Positions 1 through 13,445 are shown, numbered from the stretch's first letter. The stretch: DNA of 64,000 bases from Paraphysoderma sedebokerense (GCA_025602915.1 JAHLJZ010000068.1:62001-126000); one strand, 5' to 3'. Numbers and translations: made by a program. Notes: generated by a model from the letters alone, not told the origin.

Positions 1-1361
1 GACTCTAACTGACTTTTGAGCCTTTGTTTCTCTTGTTTAACTTTTTCAAGCGCAGTTTTGGTTTCTTCCAATTCACTTTCATGCGAATTAGGAGATGCTA
101 TGGAACTAGAAGGTTCGTTTTGTTGATATTGTCGGACATTAGCTTCTAAAGTTTCGATGTGACTAGATTTTTCTTTTAAGCTGCCTTCGAGTCCCTTAAT
201 TCTCAACTGAAGCAGATTCATTTCCTCGGGGACGTTGATGTATTCTTCATCGACTGATACTTCGATAATCTTGCGATGTGATATATCAACGGACGGTCCC
301 GAAATGGGGGAGGAAGATGATCTTTGGCGGAAAGAAGCGTTGTCGTCCTGATCGCTAAGAGCTTCATCAACATTATCATCTTGGGATTTTGATATTTGAA
401 TACGTTGAGGAGATTCAGGGTGAGCAGGCGCCTCATAATCCTCATCCAATTGTGCCTCTACATTTTGCATTCCATCATTCCTACTTTCGCTTTCCCTCCT
501 GAGTTCCGCTATCTCCAAATCTTTCTTTTCCAGCTGGCGCCTCAGATCTTCAATTAAACTTTTATTTTCATCGTTTCTATCATCATGCTCCAAGCTTTCA
601 TCGAGTCGACCTCGTTTCGTTTCCTCAATTTGTTCATCTTTCTCTGCAAGGAGCTCCTGAAGCTCTGCAATCCGGGTTTTTGCCGGGTTTAACTGAGCCG
701 TTAACGATCGAACACTTTGATGGGTCGGTGACGGTGTTTCCAGGGAAAATCTGGCAGGAATGGTTCTCCGACGCTTTGGTCGGGGTTCCGTAGGACTCTT
801 CGGCGTTTGCCGTTTCAGCGGTGATCCTTTGCGAGACGATGAACTTGATCGCCTTGCGGCAGTTGGACTTCTAAATGGTGTCTCTTCAGGACTTACGGTA
901 CCGTCGGCATTTTTACCGACAGGCGAGAAATTTGGACTCACAGGAGTGGCGCCAATTGAGCGGGCAGAGTTAGGACGTGGTTCTTCATTTAATATGTCCC
1001 GATATGGTGTTGTCGAATGTCTGGATGCGGCGGCACGAAGTAGTTCTTGAGCTTTTTCAGTGAACTTGTATCTACCTTGTCCATCTGTAGTCAACTTTCC
1101 TTTATCAACTAGGTGATCGAGCGCCCTGTACATTGAGGTTTAGCATGCGCCCGGTTAAGAGAAATTAAGTGGAATGATAAAATCAGTTTACCTTTGTATA
1201 AATCTTTGCCAACCGTTTCTTAACGACAACCCTTTGGCATCATACTGATTTTTGACATAATTGTAAATCGATAAATAATGAATCGAAGTCTGATTAGACT
1301 TTTTCTTATGATGAATTGCCTCTAAAGCGAGGACTTCAAATTTCTCAAGAACTAGCGCCAT
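1..1361 (-). CDS. Linker-histone-like (H15 winged helix) protein with Ser/Pro-rich middle and coiled coil, 3' end cut by window
   Basis: The start codon is at 1361-1359. Exon 1 is 1361-1192, an intron spans 1191-1126, and exon 2 runs from 1125 off the window edge. Residues 1-80 read as a winged-helix fold like the H15 domain of histone H1: a helical start, HYLSIYNYVKNQY, then RNGWQRFIQRALDHLVDKG and a short beta pair ending GRYKFTEKA. A basic, Ser/Thr-Pro-rich stretch follows (SPLKRQTPKSPTEPRPKRRR), which resembles H1 tails and could act as a nuclear signal. After about residue 190 the protein turns into heptad-rich acidic/basic coiled coil (IAELQELLAEKDEQIEE and later segments) broken by acidic linkers. 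Ordinary histone H1 has no coiled coil, so this is probably a chromatin-associated architectural protein rather than H1 itself. The C-terminus is missing, so full length is unknown. Confidence 0.65.
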
Positions 1362-1923
1362 TACAGCGACTTAATTGGATGACTAGACAAAAATTTACCC
1401 CACAAATTATATTTCGAAAATGAATCGATTTCGACGTAATGTCGTGGTTTGAAAAATGCCGAGTTACGAAATTTTCGGTTCGGCCGAAATTAATGGGGTC
1501 GTCGAGGTGGCCTAGGAGTAACCGAAACGAGTCAAGCTGAAAGTGATCTTGTCGATCAATTGATGTAATCCGCACAATTCCTTGTCATTATTCTCACTCG
1601 GAATTAAGTATATAATCTATATGGTATGTATCAATGAATAGCATAATGACGAATAACATGATCAGCCCTTGGTTGAGGATCAAAATTTTCAGCAATTTGT
1701 CTCTTGGAAGGCATCGCATGAAGAACTCGAGACAGCCGAAAACACCGGGTTCTGTGATCAACAGCAACATCAATACATGTCGGGGCAATCCGCAATCTAA
1801 GCTTCCGAGTTGATTCAGATGACCGTTTAGGAGGCAATTGGATATACAACAATCCACCACATTTATTTACTATATTCTGACAACTTGACATAGTATCAAC
1901 ACAGAACGCAATGTACATTCCGA
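1362..1923. other. Intergenic stretch between two minus-strand genes
   Basis: This stretch lies between the start of the linker-histone-like gene and the stop of PRE7. A 95-codon minus-strand frame (1918-1631) is open but has no family resemblance I can recognise. I see no RNA gene or repeat here. It probably holds the PRE7 3' UTR and the promoter of the downstream gene. Confidence 0.4.
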
Positions 1924-3323
1924 TTAATCCTTCTTTAATGGATACCCGACTTTCTCGACACCATCCTTCTTAACTATCCAAATCTCGAGGTAATCTCCTG
2001 TATAAATATCACGTTCCGTGGCACTTGTGAAGGCGTCTTTGACAATGCGTAGAGCGGTTTCGAGCGGGAGCAGAACAGTATCAGGTTTGTAGCCGACTTG
2101 ATTTTTAAAACCGACCTGCAAAAGGTGAAATGTGATTTATGCCCCATTTACATGTCGAAAAAGTAACAGTTCATTAAAAAGATTATGGATAAGATATTAG
2201 CGATCAAATAATTATACCAAGTAAATAGGGAGCGACTGTACCTGGTTATCAAGGAACGGTTGGATTAATTCGGTGGCAGATCCAGCGGCCTGGTATGGAC
2301 GGCGTTCGTATGAACCGACGGGATCGTAGGAGAATACGCAGCCTTTGCCTATTGACAATGCAAGAGAAGTCGCATGGACAATATTTAAATCAACTTGAAA
2401 GTCTTACTTGGAACGAAAAATGGAACGTTACCCTCTTCATCAACCCCTCCTAATACATTGTGAACATAGTAAGGGAAGAATCGCTTCATATACAACATTG
2501 TCGATAACATTTGTGCAATACCGGGCGTTGAAAGCGTTTTGTTGTGTTGATGCTTGTACCACTATATGACAAAGAAATATAACTTACGTGAGTTGCATAG
2601 TTCATTGCATCGACGGTACATTGTGTATCAGAAGATATAAGGTAAATAAATGTGTTGTCAGCTTACTTCTAATCTCTGTTGAATATTCTGAACTAGAGCG
2701 GTTGCGTCTGCGAAGCAACCACATCCGGAGAGGACCGCTCGATCGGTTCTGGAATTTAACAGGATAACGGTTAATAAACTCACACACAAACCAAAAGCAT
2801 TCAAAAATCTTCATAGTCTTCAATAGAGCGGCAACGCAAAAAAGAAAACGAATAACAATCAAAGTGATCCGTACAATTTCCAAGCTTTTGGGGCGTATCT
2901 TGAATTGATCAAATAGCCATCAGATTGCCTAGTATCGGCGGCGATAATACAGTAATCTTCTCCTGCTACAGCTACAGTTGTACTATTTCATTTTCGATCA
3001 TTATTGATATTTCGGTAATGTAGTGTTATGGTTCGACAACGGATAAGTAATTGAATGGTGACGTATTCAACAATTCGCGTGTTTGGGGTTGAAATGTCGG
3101 GCCGACAAAGAAACAAATAACCACAGTGATTCACACAACAGAGGATGAAAGGGAGTGATAGTTTAGTCAAGATTGATTTATTTCATACAACAGGAATTAT
3201 AATGAAGTTAGTTCAAAATGAAGTCAACAATTACCCTCCATTATCAGCGTAAGGTGAGAATCTGTGTTCTATTGGCGCAGATGTCGGTAATGTGGAGGCA
3301 AACTGTTGCGGTGTGGTCAACAT
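1924..3323 (-). CDS. PRE7: 20S proteasome subunit beta-6 (PSMB1/Pre7)
   Basis: This is a non-catalytic beta subunit of the 20S core particle, which assembles in the beta rings and acts in nucleus and cytosol. Six exons fit cleanly: 3323-3235, 2982-2875, 2748-2667, 2561-2408, 2348-2242 and 2115-1924. The spliced protein follows the family end to end: [11 protein letters not shown] at the N-terminus, [89 protein letters not shown] and [20 protein letters not shown]. It ends VGYPLKKD, like the yeast and human C-termini. The N-terminal Gly-Thr-Thr of active beta subunits is absent at the processed position, as expected for beta6. Length is about 240 residues, normal for the family. The gene is unlinked to other proteasome genes here. 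Confidence 0.95.
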
Positions 3324-3717
3324 GATGATTGTTATATGAATTTAGCGATAGATGAGCAAAACCAAGATACAGGAACGATGCAGTTTCCAATGATGGATGC
3401 TTCGGGTGATGACGACTTGTTTGAATACGTAAGATTTGAGTCACGTGCTTTTCAAGGCCCTGGTTCTTTGGTGATTAGCGATTATGAATTTACAACTTTA
3501 AAAGTTTTATCAACTGCCGACAGAAAAGATGGCGCCCTTATTCTTATTATTCAATATTGACAATTGATTCATCAAAAAAACGGAAATTTTAAAGGAGACG
3601 TTGTATCGTCGATAGCACTTATTGCAGGCCACTCCGGCATTGATAAATTCAGTTTAGATTCAATCAATTATCAAAATTTATATAGCTAGATAACAAGTAT
3701 GGGAGAAATAAAAATAG

Positions 3718-3801
3718 TGGTCCATAACAGGGTCGAACTGTTGACCTTGGCGTTACTCTACAATATTAGCACCACGCTCTAACCAACTGAGCTAATGGAC
3801 C
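3718..3801 (-). tRNA. tRNA-Ile (AAU anticodon) with a 10-nt intron
   Basis: Read on the minus strand the gene begins GGTCCATTAGCTCAGTTGGT and ends ATGGACCA. The acceptor stem (GGTCCAT/ATGGACC), D arm, anticodon stem (TGGTG/CGCCA) and T arm (AACAG-TTCGACC-CTGTT) all pair. The anticodon loop CTAATA(A) carries AAT. About 10 extra nucleotides (TTGTAGAGTA or a shifted equivalent) sit right after position 37, the canonical nuclear tRNA intron site. Outside the insert it matches the intronless copy at 7090. A run of T follows the 3' end on the minus strand, consistent with RNA polymerase III termination. Confidence 0.9.
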
Positions 3802-4422
3802 AGTGATGTCGCATGTTAACACTGACCTACTGATTGACTACATTCAACAGCCTGGTTGAGTTGAAAGAAGGGAAGGCAACCAGGGAAAGATACGTCCGTC
3901 GCTAGTAACAATACTGCCGGGCGACTGGTCACTTATCCGCTTTTGATAAATTTATCCTGCCAATTAGAGTTGAAGACAGAGAACGACCAAGGTTCCCTTT
4001 CACAGTCGCGACAAGGTTTCTTATTCCCGCCAACGGACTTAGATCGATAATCTCCTCATTATACTTTTCATTCATTTAAATTGGATTCATATATACAATT
4101 CCAACATCCAAATACACAAAAACTTTACTACACATATAATCAAAAGCAACCTTTTAGATAATAATACTCAAACTATGTTATACCACTATTCCTTACTCCT
4201 TAGGCATACGTGAACTAGCGCAACAAACTCCCACAGGAATCTTGTCGTGTATGGTATTCAGCACGGCTAAGTACTCAGAATTAAGAAGTTCGTTCTGAGT
4301 GATGGGCAAACGAGGCGGATAGATTAAATGATTCGGTATAAGTTCAAGATGAGGGTGTGACGGATAATTGAACAACGGTGTAAAAGGAAATAAATAGATA
4401 CACTCGAACGCTGTAAAGATTG
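3802..4422. other. Intergenic region, no recognised gene
   Basis: This 620-bp stretch lies between the tRNA-Ile and the ANP32-like stop codon. It is AT-rich near 4075-4190. A 60-codon minus-strand frame (4375-4193) looks like chance. I see no convincing repeat or RNA. Confidence 0.4.
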
Positions 4423-6620
4423 CTACACACGTCTTTTTTTCCCTCCTTCTCCATCTCTTTCATCTCCTTCTCCTTTGCGTTTACCTTTGCCACCTAGCAC
4501 CGCTGCCGAACTGACAGTACCACTTTTATCAAACTCTTCAAACAAATCATCTTCCCCGTCGCTGAGTTCCAACAAAAAGTCATCATCAGGTTCATTCTTA
4601 GCATTGAATGTATAATTGAATTCCAAATCTTCAGGGTCGTCCAAGTCGGATGTTGGAATCGAAGAGAATAGGTAGGAAAGCGGAATATGATCTTCATCTG
4701 GTTCGTGGCCTTCGCGGAAGGGAGAGGATGACGGCGGTTCGGCAGACTCGATTTTGGAGGAAGTCTCCGACGACAGTTCATCGACCTGAGATGGCTCCTC
4801 CAGTTGATCTGTTAGCCCTGTAACCTCATCTGTATGCTCAACTACTTCTGCTTCACTCTCCTCTGATTCGTCCGATTCTTGCTCCGCCTCTTCGTTTTCG
4901 TTACCGTTTGAAACTTGGTTGAATCCTCCAGCATCATCATACACCGCTTCTATCCCTTCTTCTTCCTCCTCCTCCTCTTCATCGTCATCATTTTCGTCCT
5001 GGTCAAGATTATATTGATATCCGTAATTTGATGAGTTATTGGGATGTGAAGATATATGCTGTGACGACTCTGAAAGTTGATCGTTATTCTAAGAGTTTGA
5101 ATATGACAGTGCACAAAACGGCAAAGAATTACGAGAGCGTATCACAAGTTATGGTACAGAGCCAGAGAGATAGTAGGTTTGCCGAGTAAAGACACCACGT
5201 AACCGAAAGATCGCATGGGCGACATTATGGTTAGTTGATGAATAAAGAACATTACAACGAATGAAGTAGCCAATTACCTCATCATACTCTTCCTCCTCTT
5301 CGTCAACGTCCTGTTCATCCAAATCATCGTCATCTTCTTGAATCTCATCATAATCTTCTTGTGAATTGTCAGCTGAATTCCAGTTGCTTTGATTTGTTGC
5401 AACCGTTCGAACACTTTTTGACTTTCCACTCCGACCTTTACCCTTGCCTCCATACACCCTCCTTCCTTCAAATTCATCTTCGTTACCTGAACCTTCTTCG
5501 TCATTATCACTACCATATTCATCCTCCTCTTCTTCTTCTTCTGAATCCCCAATGTCACGATCGCTACCATCATGACTAGCCGAATACCTTACACTCTTAC
5601 CCGGCACTGCTTTCCCACTACCGCTTAAACTGCGTCCACTGTTTTTTCCAGCCCCTCTACCTCCGGAATCAACAGATACAGACATTCTATATGCTTTACC
5701 TTTACCTAATCCTTTTCCTAAACCGTACCGCTGATTCGTGGACGGCTCTTCTGCGTCAGATCCTGATTCGCCTTCTTCTGCCTCATCGTCGGAATTCGAT
5801 GCAGCGGATTCATCTTCAGATGAGGATAAATCGTCAACTTCGTTTCCGTGACTTGAGATGGTTAAGTTGTATTAAGAAGGCAGCAATGTCGTGTAGGAAC
5901 GAAAGTCAGTCGACTTGGAATTTAGCTGAGATTTAAATATCCATATCTTACCGATCCAGTCCGTCTAACGATTGCAGGTTTGGCAGAGTTGAAAAGACAC
6001 TCTTCATGTAGTTGGCGGATTCTGCGATTGGACAGTCTATCAGATTCAGATGGCGAAGGGAGGGCAATTGTTTCTATTGCGTATAAAGTAGTGGAAAATG
6101 AAATACAGAATGTAAGTTTTATAAGTTGTGTATCCAGAAGCTGCGACATCAACACTAGATTGCCTTTGCCAATTTACGACAGGAACGTGACGAAAACTAC
6201 CACAATCGATTTTTGCAAGAGTATCACATAGACACAGAAGACAAGCCGCAGAATAAGAAAGATAAGCTGTTAAATTACCAGTGGTGCCAAAGCTTCCAAT
6301 TTTGATATCCTATTATTGCTCAAGTCCAGCGACACGAGATTGACTAGCCCCTTTCCAGTCAAATTTTCTAGTCCAGAGCCAATCTTGTTATCACTCAACA
6401 CCAAATTTCGCAACTGAGTGAGGGCCTCTGGAAATCCTTCTAAGGAGGAAAGACCGACATTGTTTAGGGACAGTTTGCTGAGGCTGGAATATCGACTCAG
6501 GTCTGTTTTGATTTGAGATAGGGAGGGGATCCGCTGGTTGTCGAGGAAGAGCTGATTCACCGAGAGCGGGTCGGAATGCTGCATCAGACGCTTGAGATCT
6601 TGATCCATTCTTCTCTCCAC
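4423..6620 (-). CDS. ANP32-like leucine-rich acidic nuclear phosphoprotein with a giant acidic tail
   Basis: The four exons are 6620-6279, 6073-5952, 5851-5278 and 5088-4423. A second possible start lies four codons in, at 6608. Residues 1-155 form the ANP32 fold: an N-terminal helix, LRRs (LSKLSLNNVGLSSLEGFP, LRNLVLSDNKIGSGLE, LVSLDLSNNRISKLEAL, LPSLRHLNLIDCPIAESANY) and the LRR cap ending LPNLQSLDGLDR. Family members act as histone chaperones, phosphatase inhibitors and RNA-export adaptors in the nucleus. Animal ANP32 proteins are about 250 residues. Here the spliced product is about 567 residues, because the tail is roughly 410 residues of Asp/Glu runs (EEEEEEDE, DDDDLDEQD, DDDEEEEEEE) alternating with Ser/Gly/Lys blocks. 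It ends in a basic GGKKRRV, a likely nuclear signal. The LRR-cap match makes the family call firm; the function of the tail is unknown. Confidence 0.88.
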
Positions 6621-6627
6621 AGAACAA

Positions 6628-7089
6628 TGTCGATGTCGATGTAGTGAGGGTTTTGTTGTTGAGTTTGCTGAGACGGATCCGAGGGTCTCGTTAAGGAACG
6701 AACCAGTTCACTCGTTCACAATTCGGTTCACTGCTAGTAGCTTGGTGTTTGCTCTTCAGATTCAAGTTCTTCAACCGAAAGGTGAAAAACATATGTATCA
6801 GCGCATGGTATATAGATACATATATTCAGCAATCATATGAAGATGCAGTTAATATAATTTAGATGTTGCCTTGATATTTCCATTGTACGTCTAGGGTCGT
6901 CCAGTCCATTTCCCTTTGAAGCAGAGCTGGAAGATAATCTGCATTGCTTGATTCAGATTTCAGAACTCAACAGCACCGTTTGCATCAACACAGCTAGTAT
7001 TGGTATTCTTGAAATATATTATTGTTACAATTTAATTTATTATTTTAAAAATTAAATATACAAACTAACAGTGGATAGAACAGTCAATA
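6628..7089. other. Intergenic, probably the ANP32-like promoter
   Basis: This AT-rich spacer lies upstream of the ANP32-like start and the tRNA-Ile. I see no gene or repeat in it. Confidence 0.4.
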
Positions 7090-7163
7090 GGTCCATTAGC
7101 TCAGTTGGTTAGAGCGTGGTGCTAATAACGCCAAGGTCAACAGTTCGACCCTGTTATGGACCA
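7090..7163 (+). tRNA. tRNA-Ile (AAU anticodon), intronless
   Basis: It forms a complete cloverleaf: acceptor GGTCCAT/ATGGACC, D arm GCTC-AGTTGGTTA-GAGC, anticodon arm TGGTG-CTAATAA-CGCCA, and T arm AACAG-TTCGACC-CTGTT, with discriminator A at 7163. It has the same body as the 3718-3801 copy but lacks the insert after position 37. T-rich sequence follows, suitable for polymerase III termination. Confidence 0.95.
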
Positions 7164-7419
7164 TTACTTTTGATTTTTTCCTTTTTCCTTTTTATTTGAT
7201 TTTTCTTCGAGTTCTTTCATCAATTTAGTTGTTGGTTGGATATTACCTCCTTGGAGCGTTGTGTATATGATAAATTTTTATTTATCGTTCGCGAACCTTT
7301 GGCCGGGTCGCCACATACCAGTTGCTAGCATTTGCAGTTTCCTCCTTCGAATACCAAACCAACTCACCTCATTCAACATCCGTATAAACATATTAAAATC
7401 AACCGATATAGAAGCAGCC

Positions 7420-9278
<1,859 letters not shown>

Positions 9279-9496
9279 AGCTAACGACATAAAAAATAAG
9301 TGGGACGACTGTATATTGGTGTAAATCAATTCAAAACGTGTAGTATACTGAATTAAAATATAATATTTGGTTGAGAGGGTTGTGGTCTCTTGATCCTTTA
9401 GTGTTGACAGTCGTGAAAACCTTTCGGACGCCAATTTATCACTATTTACGAAGGTCGAAAGCCAAAATTCTGTGATTGACCTTTGCATTTGTAAAC

Positions 9497-10927
9497 TCAA
9501 AGATCTATTCCGTGAAAATCCAATACTCTCTGTTTCAACTCCTCTCTCCTCTTTCGTCCGAGCTCATCGTTTTGAAAGATACTAGAAGCCCTCAATTCTA
9601 CCCCGTCATTACCGACAATCAATTCATCCCATGGGTCAAACTCGAGCAAAATATTATAAGCGACCACGCAAGCCTCAAACCATTCCACCGCTGCGTTATG
9701 TTGACTATCATTATATAAGTTTACACGTAACCGATTTAGACTTCGAAACCGTCCTTTTAATGCTTTAATGGATTTTACTGCCTCGATTTTAATAGTCGAG
9801 AGATGATGATTGAATGTTTTGTTCGGCTTCAGGTCTGAATCAGGTGGCGAATATGATGTGATACATCTATTGGATAATTTGAATGCATTATCGGTAATGA
9901 TGTACTCGTTATCCGAAAAGTATGAGTCAGGCGTCTGCTGAATATCAGATGATTTGAATGCCTGATAGGCTGGCACTGATCCAAGATGCCCACAAAGGCT
10001 ATAAACGATTCGACGGCCAGGTATGCTGATGAGTTGAGCTTTTATAGCATACTTATTCTTGTTGCTTAAATATAATTCTCTACCAAAATTTTGAGCTGTG
10101 CGATAATTCCGACTGTTAATCAGCGAGCCAACAACGGAAACGATGAAATGGGAACTCATCCGGGGGTTGAGATAAGACGATATCCATATAATAAAGAAAT
10201 CCGACACAATCAGGGAACCCATGTTCGTCCTCTATTGATATGGCAATACTGCGTCTTTCGGCTGTATCTGGCCATTTCACATATTCTGGCGCCAACCGTC
10301 GCAATGCGTCAATCACTCTCTTGGTACACTTTACGACTGCGCCTTGCGATAAACCCATGACCGTGCAATTTTCGGTACAGAAGCATCATCACCATCGGAT
10401 CCCATCCGAAAAAGTGTCACTCCCAGTTGAATCTCGACGGGTAACTGCTGGTTGACAGATCCGTTACGAAATACTGGATCAGTTTTAATGAGTTCATATA
10501 ATCGTTGGAACCCGTCTTTAGTCGTACGCAGGTTTTGTCGAAACTCACAATCGTCATTATACGGAAGGATATTTCTTTGCCAATCGAATGATTTCTGGAC
10601 TGATGATGATCCGGACGAGCGAGCGGTCAGGTAGCGATTACTTGAAACATAATCATAAGCCTCAAGAAGCTCATATAATTCGTCATCGGAGCTTGATTCC
10701 TCAAACCAAGGCCAATCAGAAGAAGAAGAGATCCAATCTATCCAATCTATTGATAGAATATCCGCGCGCGTAGGTGATAGTGTTGGAGATGACGGGAAAG
10801 ACGTTGAGGAGGAGGACGGCCACCAGAATTCTTCTTCTGATGATGCATCCAGTATTTCGTGCAATTTGACCCTAAATGCATCTTCCAGCTCGTTTAAAAC
10901 CTTCTGTCTTTCAGATGTTTTGGGCAT
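9497..10927 (-). pseudogene. Decayed PIF/Harbinger-type transposase (DNA transposon, HARBI1-like)
   Basis: Three minus-strand frames together read as one Harbinger transposase: N-terminus 10927-10331, middle 10358-10116, and C-terminus about 10115-9497. The family signature is clear: SDGDDASVPKIARSW, then GLSQGAVVKCTKRVIDALRR, CVGF..MDIVLSQPPDE, NKYAIKAQLI, ITDNAFKLS, FNHHLSTIKIE and LKGRFRSLNRLRVN. The frame breaks once near 10345, where one missing G after TCATGG would restore RSWGLS, and again near 10110. In the DDE triad the first Asp (family GFIDGT) reads GFLYYM and the Glu position (VEHAFG in relatives) is not Glu, while the second Asp (ITDNAF) remains. It is therefore not expected to be an active transposase. 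I could not find terminal inverted repeats or a target duplication by eye. It lies between two host genes and looks like an old, immobile insertion. Confidence 0.85.
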
Positions 10928-11352
10928 GATTCATCTAATAATTCATGAAGATGGTGTAGACATAGAGATCTAATTCAGAGAGCCCGCTAAGAATCGCATG
11001 GGAATCGGAAACTTGGGCGGAATGGAAGTCGGGACAGTCAGATGAGCCAAATATATTTATACAACTCGACAACAACAAACTGTTTTTATAAATTAATTAT
11101 TACAATAAATACTGATTAAGTGCATGATTTGAATGCATCTCAGTTATATTAACTTTGAGGTTTTACTTTGACCCTTTCTCGACAATGCACAATTATACTG
11201 AGAACACCATTATAAGATGGATGTAGTTCAGATACAATGACAAAGCCTCAAAAAGCGCAAGAAGGTTTAGCGTCGGGGAATGAAATGATTCTTAGGCTAA
11301 ATCCAATATTATAAAAGGACTTTAATAAGACTTGCCAATTCCTCATGAATTG
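10928..11352. other. Intergenic, AT-rich
   Basis: This spacer lies between the Harbinger remnant and the OXLD1-like stop codon. I see no gene. It may contain one end of the transposon, but no inverted repeat could be identified. Confidence 0.35.
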
Positions 11353-12072
11353 CTACGATGATTGATTTTCACTTTTATTCATTTCCTTCTCTAATTCCCA
11401 GAATACTTTCATAGTTGGATCCATCTCCACTTTATCCTCCCCCACCTCCTTCAATCTATTCAGCAGTTGCTGAACTTGAGATTTCAGCGAAGCTGACGTT
11501 GACAAAGATGTCAACATATGGTTCGTTTTCGATTTCCATGCAGTCAAATTTTCGTTAAAATGAGTAAAATCTTCTTGATATAGATCCCATACACTGTATA
11601 TGAATGACAATTTAAATTAATAATGAACTGAAAGACCAGGGTCTGGGGCGACAATTTGACGAAATCCTATGTAAAATACTAACCAAACAGAACACCCATT
11701 CATGCAACAGTTATCCGGCGGTTCAGGTTTTGAGGGCAACGAATCAATCAATTCTTTGATTATTGGATCATTTAAATCTAACCCTGACAAATCAATCTTC
11801 GGGTTTTTGACTGTCAGGTCATCGGTCTCTGTCTCAACAACACTCTCTCGATTTCCGTTTTCGATTTGTGAATATTGAATATTCTCGTTTCCTGTTGATT
11901 TTGACACATTGGTGCCCAAATTGTGTCGATTACATTCCAAGATCAACGTCCAATATCCTTTGTATTTGTCATCGATATCCTGTCCGCATAGCATAGAACT
12001 ACCATGAAGGTATCTGGTGGTGCGCGAGGATCGCAGAATACCAAACTTGGAAATTGTGCGTGCATATATCAT
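11353..12072 (-). CDS. Oxidoreductase-like domain protein (OXLD1-like), probably mitochondrial
   Basis: The two exons are 12072-11684 and 11593-11353, giving about 209 residues. The splice joins a split Cys codon to give the diagnostic Oxidored-like motif: KPEPPDNCCMNGCSVCVWDL, with four Cys at residues about 122, 123, 127 and 130 followed by VWD and YQED. That CC-x3-C-x2-C-VWD pattern defines the small family found in fungi and animals, where human OXLD1 is its mitochondrial member. The N-terminus (MIYARTISKFGILRSSRTTR) is basic and lacks acidic residues, as in a mitochondrial targeting peptide. The C-terminal 80 residues are helical and charged. The biochemical function of the family is not established; the Cys cluster suggests metal or redox binding. 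Confidence 0.8.
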
Positions 12073-12699
12073 AGAAAACCATGAGGAGACGCTTAAATAG
12101 TCATCAATAAATTAATTTCTTCAACAATTATGTTTGCAGAGAGATAAGAAATTCTGAAATCACAAATTGCAGAAGATGCACTCCCGGTCATCATGAATAC
12201 TCGTGATTACTCGTTATCAGGTGACCGTCTCCATTACGATTGATCACGATCAAAGTCTGGTCTTATTAATAGTGGAGAGTTGCATATCGATTTAGTATCG
12301 CAGAAGTCACCCTTTAGAAGTTTACCAGAGTGAGAGGAGTTGAGGGCTGAATTCAGTAAAGGAAAGAAGGTGGTTATATGGCTCACTTCAAGTAATTGCC
12401 AGGGCAAAAGATTTACAGATTACTCTAGAGAATCGACAACCCTATCTATGAAATTATTAGTAAAGCCTTGACTGAAACGAATATGTATGGTGGAAGTCTC
12501 CTGCTTTAAAACGAGGGAATGCAAATTCTGCATAAAATGACTGCTTCTAATGTAAAAAATTCGCGAGGGAACAGCCAACACCCTCACAAGAATGAAATCA
12601 CGTCAGGATATAGTATTTACTCTTTTTTACGACACATGATGATGGAAATTGTGACAAATATATAAACATCGACACGTTCTCAGATAAATATCTGACAAA
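12073..12699. other. Intergenic region, nothing recognised
   Basis: This spacer lies between the OXLD1-like start and the ATP synthase e stop codon. I see no open frame of note, RNA or repeat. Confidence 0.4.
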
Positions 12700-13445
12700 C
12701 TAATGTTTCTCACTGGATTCAGCCTTCGTGACATAGTACTCGATGACTTTCTCGAGGTCGAATGCGGGACTATCCGGATCAGTAATCACTATTTTCGGAG
12801 CACGAAAGATGAATAGAAAAGAACGTTAGTTAGGTTCTAGGGTCGGTGAACCCTCGCTGGCCGCTGTCAACTTAGGCCTTCCCGGTCACTGGTCCCTCTG
12901 CACAACTCAGACAATAAAGGACACTTGAAAAGTACAAAGAACTCGTCCTCCTCATTCGTCCTGAGTTGATGTCATTAAGTACAAAGAAAATCCAGGGACT
13001 GCCTTCCGTGTCGATCGGCACAAACAACAAACATATTGACGATGCGGAGACACATATCACCTTTCTTATATGTACCACCGGCGCAAGTTCCAAACATCAA
13101 ATTAACTTGATAATAATCAACCGAAACACTTACAATCGCCTGTGCTCATCTTTGTTTCCTTTGCTTTCTTCAATGCGTACTCTTTTCTAGCTTTTTCAAA
13201 CAATTCTAATTTATGTAACTTTTCTGAGTGTTCTCGGTCAGCGGCTGCAGATTTGGAGAGGGACATGTTATGAACGAATCCGTACACAACACCGAGTCCA
13301 AGTGCGCCATAGCGAAGTGTCTAGCGGGTAGGGTAAACATAGAAAAGATACAGTTTCGAGTTTACGTAAGTATAAAATTCTCCATCAAAATAGGATAATG
13401 ACAAAGGTAACTAACACTCTTAAATCCCTGAGATGTGGTTGCCAT
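12700..13445 (-). CDS. ATP21: Mitochondrial ATP synthase subunit e
   Basis: The three exons are 13445-13416, 13320-13134 and 12788-12700, giving 101 residues. This small subunit sits in the F1Fo membrane sector and promotes ATP synthase dimerisation in the inner mitochondrial membrane. The N-terminal membrane helix has the family look (TLRYGALGLGVVYGFVHN), with Gly-rich helix faces as used for dimer contacts. A charged coiled helix follows (ADREHSEKLHKLELFEKARK, EYALKKAKE) and then a short acidic C-terminus (FDLEKVIEYYVTKAESSEKH). The first exon is only 30 nt (MATTSQGFKS). Intron 2 (13133-12789) is about 345 bp, long for this genome. Yeast subunit e is 96 residues, so the length fits. A perfect palindrome lies about 39 bp upstream of the start. 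Confidence 0.85.

Noticed and set aside
1345-1918. Small minus-strand frames between PRE7 and the linker-histone-like gene
   Set aside because: They have no family resemblance or splice partner, and one overlaps the real start out of frame. I treat them as intergenic.
3719-7162. Inverted tRNA-Ile pair as the ends of a mobile element
   Set aside because: Both are normal cloverleaf genes with different intron states, and ordinary host genes lie between them. There is no target duplication.
12789-13133. Genes nested in the long intron of ATP synthase e
   Set aside because: The overlapping frames on both strands lack any family resemblance. Intron boundaries and a branch-like CTAAC site fit a plain intron.
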